Notes under the pieces: generated by a model | Seen by the model: only the letters and a program-made list of their open reading frames with translations | Database searches by the model: none | Told to the model about the DNA's origin: nothing | Shown: positions 5,709 to 10,158 of the stretch, piece by piece | Layout: each line of letters starts with the position of its first letter | Position numbering within the stretch: position 1 is the first letter of the stretch | From: Aphodosoma sp045614825 | GTDB taxonomy: Bacteria; Bacteroidota; Bacteroidia; Bacteroidales; Paludibacteraceae | Direction: 5' to 3' | Assembly: GCA_045614825.1 (NCBI GenBank) | Contig: JAZLDO010000135.1 | Location: 1 to 10,158, forward strand | DNA length: 10,158 bases | Translations under genes and position numbers: made by a program

Positions 5709-6314
5709 TTAATCAAGAGTTTTTAGTTCGTAGCCTTCGTTTTTCAGCCAGATGATTGTTTCTTCGAGTATGTGCAATGTGCGAGGTGCTGCCTTGATGG
5801 AGTCGTGCATTACGATGATTGAGCCTGGTCGGGTGTAGCGTTTTACTATTTGTAGAATATCTTTTGGTGAATGGTTATTGTCCCAATCGTAGGTTATTAC
5901 ATCCCATTGAATTATTTTGTAGCCTTTGTTGCGAAGCATGGCGTTTTGGCGTGGGGTGATGAGTCCGTGGGGTGGGCGGAATAGGTTGTTGCCTATGAGG
6001 GCTGCACATTCGTCGATTTCGTTGATATAGTCGTTTGTATTGGTGTAGAAACCTTTGGAATGGTGCATTGTGTGGTTGGCAACTTGATGTCCTTCTGCTT
6101 TGATTTGTGTAAATAATTCGGGGTGATTGAGTATGTTGTCGCCTACGCAGAAGAATGTTGCTTTGATGTTGTGTTTGTGTAGGATTTTGAGTATTTTGCT
6201 CGTTGTTTCAGGGCAAGGTCCATCATCGAATGTCAGATATACTGCATGCCCAGCAGATTTTATTCGGTATTCTGCTGGGCATAGTAGTTTTAGTATTTTG
6301 TTAGGTTGATACAT
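5709..6314 (-). CDS. NodB-type polysaccharide deacetylase (CE4 family)
   Basis: A 201-residue protein consisting almost entirely of a NodB homology domain, which removes acetyl groups from N- or O-acetylated sugars with a divalent metal. Visible motifs are TFDDGP (28-33; D30 base, D31 metal ligand), H81-T-x-x-H85 (metal ligands), FRPPHG (112-117; R113), QWDVITYDWD (136-145) and IVMHDS (167-172; H170). The catalytic set is complete. No signal peptide or transmembrane segment is apparent at the N-terminus (MYQPNKILKLLCPAEYR), so the enzyme appears cytosolic or delivered in an unrecognised way, unlike many secreted peptidoglycan or chitin deacetylases. The substrate cannot be deduced. Tight linkage to kdsA suggests envelope glycans, but that is inference. 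The ATG at 6312-6314 fits the short N-terminus common in Bacteroidota homologues. It lies 45 bp after the DUF2723 gene in the same direction. Confidence 0.92.
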   Translation of the reverse strand: MYQPNKILKLLCPAEYRIKSAGHAVYLTFDDGPCPETTSKILKILHKHNIKATFFCVGDNILNHPELFTQIKAEGHQVANHTMHHSKGFYTNTNDYINEIDECAALIGNNLFRPPHGLITPRQNAMLRNKGYKIIQWDVITYDWDNNHSPKDILQIVKRYTRPGSIIVMHDSIKAAPRTLHILEETIIWLKNEGYELKTLD

Positions 6315-6322
6315 TTATTATA

Positions 6323-6343
6323 GTCAACAGTCAAAGGTCAACT
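6323..6343. repeat. Three heptamer tandem repeats
   Basis: GTCAACA, GTCAAAG and GTCAACT lie head to tail in the 45-bp gap between the DUF2723 gene and the deacetylase gene, about 9 bp upstream of the deacetylase start. Heptamer tracts of this kind can change copy number by replication slippage. With only three imperfect units, variability here is uncertain. Confidence 0.55.
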
Positions 6344-6359
6344 GATAGTAGTTAAGGGG

Positions 6360-9300
6360 TTAATTACGCACTAATGGGTAATATTTTTGGAGATTTTCTT
6401 CGAGATCTGTGGTCAATTCCGAGTTGTAGTTTCTAGCAGTCATCCACATGTTTTGGATTAAGCCTACATTTTGGCGGATAGATAACTCTTGAGACATGAA
6501 TTTGCTGTGTTTTGGTTTTAATGATTTTACCCATTCTATTTTAGCGATGCAATCATCTAGTAGAGGTTGGATTAGAGCATCAGCTTTTTCAGTTTGACCG
6601 AGTTCGTAGTAGTATTCGGCAAGCATAGCTGTGCTATAGTCAGCTGGTACTGATGTTGTAGGGATTACTTCCATACATTTATCAAGTACTTCGAGAGCTT
6701 TTTCGTTTTGCTCCTCTTCAATGAGGGCTACTGCGAGTTGACCGAACATCATGCGCATTGTGCGAGCCATGCGGATGTGTTGTTCGTCGAGATATACATT
6801 AGGGTCGGCAATGTTGCCCCATACGAATTTGTTCATCATATTGTCGTACATAGCCTCAGTGTTTACTCTTTCTCTTTGACCTTTAACAGGAACAATGCGA
6901 TAAGCCAAGCCTTCTAGTTGCATGTATTCTTGGAGAGCTGGGTAGTATTCGCTACCGACAGTAGCAGCAACATATATAGGACGTTCCCAATTGTTTGAAT
7001 TAAGCATTTCGAGCACCATTAGTTGAGCTTTGCCTACTGAACGGCTGAGTTTGATTTGCATTTGGTCAACAATTTTAGCAGAGTCTTTTGCAGCTACAGT
7101 GCCAGTTTCGATAGCTTTTTGTTTATCGACAGGGAGTATCATTGTTGAACTGAAGAACGTACCAATGCCATTTTCGTCAATGGTTTTTGGATTGCGTACG
7201 AGGTCGAGAGCTTGACCGAGTTCCATACCATTTTTGAATTGAGAGTGGTCTGTTACGCGGCAAATATCAAGGTTTCCTGATACATAATCTTTTTTGTCCC
7301 AAGTGATAGGGAGTGGCGCTGAAGTGTAAGCCTCGCGTTTCATTTGATCGATATACCAATCTGTGTTGAGGTATGAAAGGTTGCATACGCGCATGTCTGT
7401 ACGATTTTCTTCTACTTCTTGGTTGTACCAAAGAGGGAAAGTATCGTTGTCGCCATTAGAGAAGATGATTGAGTTAGGGGCGCAACTGTTGAGGTAGTTG
7501 AGACCAAAGTCGCGAGCCATGCGGCGGTTAGAGCGGTCGTGGTCGTCCCAGTTTTGTTGTGCCATAAGAGCAGGTACACCAAGACAGCAGATTGTAACGA
7601 TGAGAGCAGCCAATGGTTTTGGCATGAATTTTTTGATGAGAGAATAGAAGAACATCACGCCAAGACCAATCCATATTGAGAACGCGTAGAACGATGCAGC
7701 GTATGCGTAGTCACGTTCGCGAGGTTGATATGGGGTTTGGTTGAGATACATTACAATTGCGAGACCAGTCATGAAGAATAGCACGAATACAAGCCAGAAT
7801 TGTAGGTTGCCTTGTTTTTTGTTGCCTAATTGCCAAAGGATACCGAGCAAACCGAGCAATAGAGGAAGCAAGAAATAGCGGTTGCGGCCTTTGTTGTTTT
7901 TGAGAGAATCAGGCAATGTATCTTGGTTGCCAAGGCGTGCATTGTCGAGGAATGATATGCCTGAAATCCAGTTGCCTTTATCTATTTCACCATGGCTTTG
8001 GAGGTCATTTTGGCGACCTGCAAAGTTCCACATAAAGTAGCGCCAATACATGAAATTGACTTGATATGAGAAGAAGAAGCGAAGATTTTCGCCCATTGTT
8101 GGCATAATGAGAGTCTCTTGGCGACCACAACGGTCAACCGAAATACGTTTACCTTTGATATTTCCCCAATCTTTATAGGCAGTTACATGGTGTGATTGAC
8201 CAGAGTACATACGAGGGAATAACATTTTGAAACGTGAATCCATTTCGTAGCCTGTTTGGCGTTTGCCGAGGTTTTCGTATGAATCTTTTTCGTCGGTAGA
8301 AGTTTTCACTTTTTGTTGCCATACAGTGTTGCCATATTTAGCGCGAGGTACGCACATGTTGCCTTCGATGTCAAGGATTTCAGGTGCAGAATACATTGCT
8401 CCGTAGAACAATGGGCGGTCGCCATATTGTTCGCGGTTGAGGTATGATTGCAATGTAAATACATCTTCAGGCGAGTTTTGGTCCATTGGAGTATTTGCCA
8501 TTGAGCGTATCACAATCATTGTATATGATGAATAGCCAATGAGCATGACCATGGCGCAAAGCACGATAGTGTTGAGCCATTTGTAGTTCCACTCTTTTTT
8601 GATGAAGAGTAGAGCCGACATTGCCGCAATAATCAATAGTCCTAGTATCACTCCACTGCCGAGGAATGGAATACCGAGCATAGTGAGTGCTGCAATGAAT
8701 GATATACGAGCACGGATATCGTTTTTAACGGTTTGAGTCTCATAAACAGCCCAAATGAGAACTGCTGCTGTAACGATGAGGTAAATAATCACACCGCTAT
8801 TGAAGCCTAAACCGCAAGTGTTTACGAAGAAGAGTTCGAACCACGAAGCCACTTTCACGAATCCAGGAATCATACCGTAGAGTACGGCAGCGAGGATTAC
8901 GACAGAGATACCGAGGGCAATGAGAGTGTTTTTGGTATTGACTTCGTATTTTTTGAAATAATATACAAGTACAATTGCAGGGATAGTCAACAAGTTGAGC
9001 AAGTGGACACCGATACTCAAGCCCATGAGGTAGGCAATAAGAATAAGCCAACGAGCAGCATGTGGCTCATCTGCAACGTCTTCCCATTTAAGAATACACC
9101 AAAATACTACAGCTGTGAATAATGATGAATAAGCATATACCTCACCTTCTACTGCCGAGAACCAGAAAGTGTCAGAGAAAGTGTAAGCTAATGAACCTAC
9201 GAGGCCTGCACCAAGAATAGCGATGCCTTTGCCAAGAGTCATTTCATCGCCATCTTTCACAGTGATTTTGCGTGCGATGTGGGTAATTGTCCAGAATAAG

Positions 9301-9575
9301 AACAATATAGTGAATGCGCTACACATAGCCGACATTGCGTTTATCATGGCAGCCACTTGTGTTGGGTCTGAAGCAAAAAGCGAGAATAGGCGACCTGTCA
9401 TCATGAAGAAAGGAGCTCCAGGTGGGTGACCTACTTCGAGTTTGAATGCCGATGCGATGAACTCGCCGCAATCCCAAAATGATGCGGTTGGCTCAATTGT
9501 GAGCAAGTAGGTTACCGTCGCAACAGCAAATGCCAGCCAACCTACGATGTTGTTGTAAAGTTTAAAGTTTTTCAT
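6360..9575 (-). CDS. DUF2723 (GT117-type) multi-pass membrane glycosyltransferase-like protein with C-terminal helical repeats
   Basis: A 1071-residue inner-membrane protein. The N-terminal DUF2723 region (about 10-350) resembles the GT-C fold of protein O-mannosyltransferases: a first membrane helix at about 10-27, then the conserved EPTASFWDCGEF (28-39) with acidic D35 and E38 as probable catalytic or metal residues, GHPPGAP, and about ten hydrophobic helices. A soluble insertion (about 358-565) is followed by four more helices (about 568-676). The C-terminal part starts with QQNWDDHDRSNR (about 672) and continues as a large soluble domain ending in TPR-like helices (about 945-1000, for example EKALEVLDKCMEVIP). 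The length and layout are normal for Bacteroidota homologues. Family knowledge suggests transfer of a lipid-linked sugar to an exported acceptor; the acceptor is unknown. The ATG at 9573-9575 precedes a membrane helix directly and has an A/T-rich upstream typical of the phylum. It lies 179 bp after nadB, across a paired-hairpin element. Confidence 0.9.
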   Translation of the reverse strand: MKNFKLYNNIVGWLAFAVATVTYLLTIEPTASFWDCGEFIASAFKLEVGHPPGAPFFMMTGRLFSLFASDPTQVAAMINAMSAMCSAFTILFLFWTITHIARKITVKDGDEMTLGKGIAILGAGLVGSLAYTFSDTFWFSAVEGEVYAYSSLFTAVVFWCILKWEDVADEPHAARWLILIAYLMGLSIGVHLLNLLTIPAIVLVYYFKKYEVNTKNTLIALGISVVILAAVLYGMIPGFVKVASWFELFFVNTCGLGFNSGVIIYLIVTAAVLIWAVYETQTVKNDIRARISFIAALTMLGIPFLGSGVILGLLIIAAMSALLFIKKEWNYKWLNTIVLCAMVMLIGYSSYTMIVIRSMANTPMDQNSPEDVFTLQSYLNREQYGDRPLFYGAMYSAPEILDIEGNMCVPRAKYGNTVWQQKVKTSTDEKDSYENLGKRQTGYEMDSRFKMLFPRMYSGQSHHVTAYKDWGNIKGKRISVDRCGRQETLIMPTMGENLRFFFSYQVNFMYWRYFMWNFAGRQNDLQSHGEIDKGNWISGISFLDNARLGNQDTLPDSLKNNKGRNRYFLLPLLLGLLGILWQLGNKKQGNLQFWLVFVLFFMTGLAIVMYLNQTPYQPRERDYAYAASFYAFSIWIGLGVMFFYSLIKKFMPKPLAALIVTICCLGVPALMAQQNWDDHDRSNRRMARDFGLNYLNSCAPNSIIFSNGDNDTFPLWYNQEVEENRTDMRVCNLSYLNTDWYIDQMKREAYTSAPLPITWDKKDYVSGNLDICRVTDHSQFKNGMELGQALDLVRNPKTIDENGIGTFFSSTMILPVDKQKAIETGTVAAKDSAKIVDQMQIKLSRSVGKAQLMVLEMLNSNNWERPIYVAATVGSEYYPALQEYMQLEGLAYRIVPVKGQRERVNTEAMYDNMMNKFVWGNIADPNVYLDEQHIRMARTMRMMFGQLAVALIEEEQNEKALEVLDKCMEVIPTTSVPADYSTAMLAEYYYELGQTEKADALIQPLLDDCIAKIEWVKSLKPKHSKFMSQELSIRQNVGLIQNMWMTARNYNSELTTDLEENLQKYYPLVRN

Positions 9576-9614
9576 TTAGTTTTATAGTTTATTTTATTAT
9601 TAATTTCTTAGTGA

Positions 9615-9729
9615 ATACACACCGAGAGTGTGTATGGCGAAGGTAGGGTTATCCTATGAAGAAGGTAGGGTAAAGGTATGGTGAAATAAGGTTATTTCTT
9701 TAAGAGGAATACACAATGAGAGTGTGTAT
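9615..9729. repeat. Paired-hairpin intergenic element, copy B (nadB-DUF2723 gap)
   Basis: Two direct copies of the same 21-bp palindrome as at 4772-4876 lie at 9615-9635 and 9709-9729. The left copy forms a perfect 8-bp stem (ATACACAC with GTGTGTAT, loop CGAGA). The right copy carries the same A-G mismatch as the kdsA-side copies. The 73-bp spacer shows an 11-bp period: AAGGTAGGGTT (9640), AAGGTAGGGTA (9662) and AAGGTATGGTG (9673), with a diverged unit at 9651. The GAAGGTAGGG word matches GAAAGTAGGG in copy A. It lies between nadB and the DUF2723 gene, with no consensus promoter visible on the - strand. Confidence 0.75.
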
Positions 9730-9754
9730 TGTTTGAACTTTTGATTTTCGTTAC

Positions 9755-10158
9755 TTATTCTTCATTGCTAGGATAGTCAATTGTATAGTGCAATCCGCGA
9801 CTCTCTTTGCGAGCTGTAGCTTGTTTGATGATGAGGTATGCCACAGATATGCAGTTGCGAAGTTCGCAGATGTCGCGGCTAACCACCGACCGTTCGAAGA
9901 GGCTTTCTGTTTCGCGGAACAATATTTCGAGGCGAGACATAGCGCGTTTCAAACGGAGGTTTGAGCGCACAATTCCCACATACGAACTCATTATTTGTTG
10001 AACCTCTTTGAGTGATTGAGTGATGAGAATCATCTCTTCTGGCAAACGGGTGCCTTCGTCGTTCCATTGAGGGATTGCCTCGTTAATTCTTAATTCCTCA
10101 AGTCGAGGAATAGCATGTTCAGCAGCTGCGTCGGCATAAACTATCGCTTCAATGAGTG
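9755..10158 (-). CDS. nadB: L-aspartate oxidase, C-terminal part (start outside window)
   Basis: NadB is a cytosolic FAD enzyme that oxidises L-aspartate to iminoaspartate, the first step of de novo NAD synthesis. NadA then uses the product to make quinolinate. About 134 C-terminal residues are visible and the frame stays open to the right edge, so the FAD-binding and catalytic parts lie outside. The family signature at the C-terminal helical domain is clear: NSLIEA-type segment SLIEAIVYADAAAEHA near the edge, YVGIVRSNLRLKRA, the helix CELRNCISVAYLIIKQATARKE split by those family residues, and the terminal ESRGLHYTIDYP, nearly the same as in E. coli NadB. A TTG at 10043-10045 is internal, not a start. 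The TAA at 9755-9757 is followed by the paired-hairpin element. nadA and nadC are not in view. Confidence 0.93.
   Translation of the reverse strand, partial: LIEAIVYADAAAEHAIPRLEELRINEAIPQWNDEGTRLPEEMILITQSLKEVQQIMSSYVGIVRSNLRLKRAMSRLEILFRETESLFERSVVSRDICELRNCISVAYLIIKQATARKESRGLHYTIDYPSNEE

Noticed and set aside
5705..5716. TTG at 5714-5716 as an upstream start for kdsA.
   Set aside because: It would overlap the deacetylase stop and adds four unconserved residues. The ATG at 5702-5704 is preceded by A-rich sequence and gives the normal family length.
9576..9754. Dedicated promoter for the DUF2723 gene in the gap after nadB.
   Set aside because: No CAAAnnTA (the - strand form of TAnnTTTG) is present in the gap. 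A non-consensus promoter cannot be excluded, but none can be supported.
1..10158. CRISPR array, rRNA genes and transposase genes.
   Set aside because: No regularly spaced 25-40 bp repeats with unique spacers, no rRNA-like conserved sequence and no transposase motif were seen.

Overview
The window looks like a chromosomal segment from a gut-type Bacteroidales bacterium (phylum Bacteroidota). The reasons are three. Two promoters match the Bacteroidetes -7 element TAnnTTTG with a TTG about 19-20 bp upstream. The genes are preceded by A/T-rich sequence rather than Shine-Dalgarno sites. The gene families (GT117/DUF2723 membrane protein, AAA_14/DUF4143 ATPase, class II KdsA, KdsD, NadB) are typical of that group. 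Species cannot be named from sequence alone.

Left part (1-3724, genes on +) is accessory. It opens with a very AT-rich, 5'-truncated gene for a protein with a C-terminal phosphoribosyltransferase domain. This gene stops exactly where a surviving 3' end of a type I restriction gene (hsdR) begins, so a foreign gene abuts a broken restriction locus. About 740 bp without a protein gene follows. It holds a consensus promoter, a perfect 24-bp palindrome, a hairpin and an intrinsic terminator, and may encode a small RNA. Next is a self-contained cassette: promoter, roughly 230-nt leader with predicted hairpins, repeated operator-like boxes, an AAA_14/DUF4143 ATPase gene and a terminator. A 13-bp direct repeat brackets this cassette.

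Right part (3755-10158, all genes on -) is core metabolism and cell envelope. In transcription order it contains the 3' part of nadB (L-aspartate oxidase, NAD synthesis), a 1071-aa DUF2723 multi-membrane glycosyltransferase-like protein with a C-terminal helical-repeat tail, a small NodB-type polysaccharide deacetylase, kdsA and kdsD. KdsD makes arabinose-5-phosphate and KdsA condenses it with phosphoenolpyruvate to Kdo-8-phosphate, so the two supply the Kdo of the lipopolysaccharide core. The deacetylase and kdsA are only 4 bp apart and probably co-translated. A terminator that could work in both directions separates this block from the ATPase cassette.

The most unusual signal is an intergenic element present twice, after nadB and after kdsA. 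Two copies of a 21-bp stem-loop (ATACACA/TGTGTAT arms) enclose a 63-73 bp spacer that contains 11-bp-period tandem repeats and a shared GAARGTAGGG word. I do not recognise it as a named family. No CRISPR array, rRNA or convincing tRNA was found.
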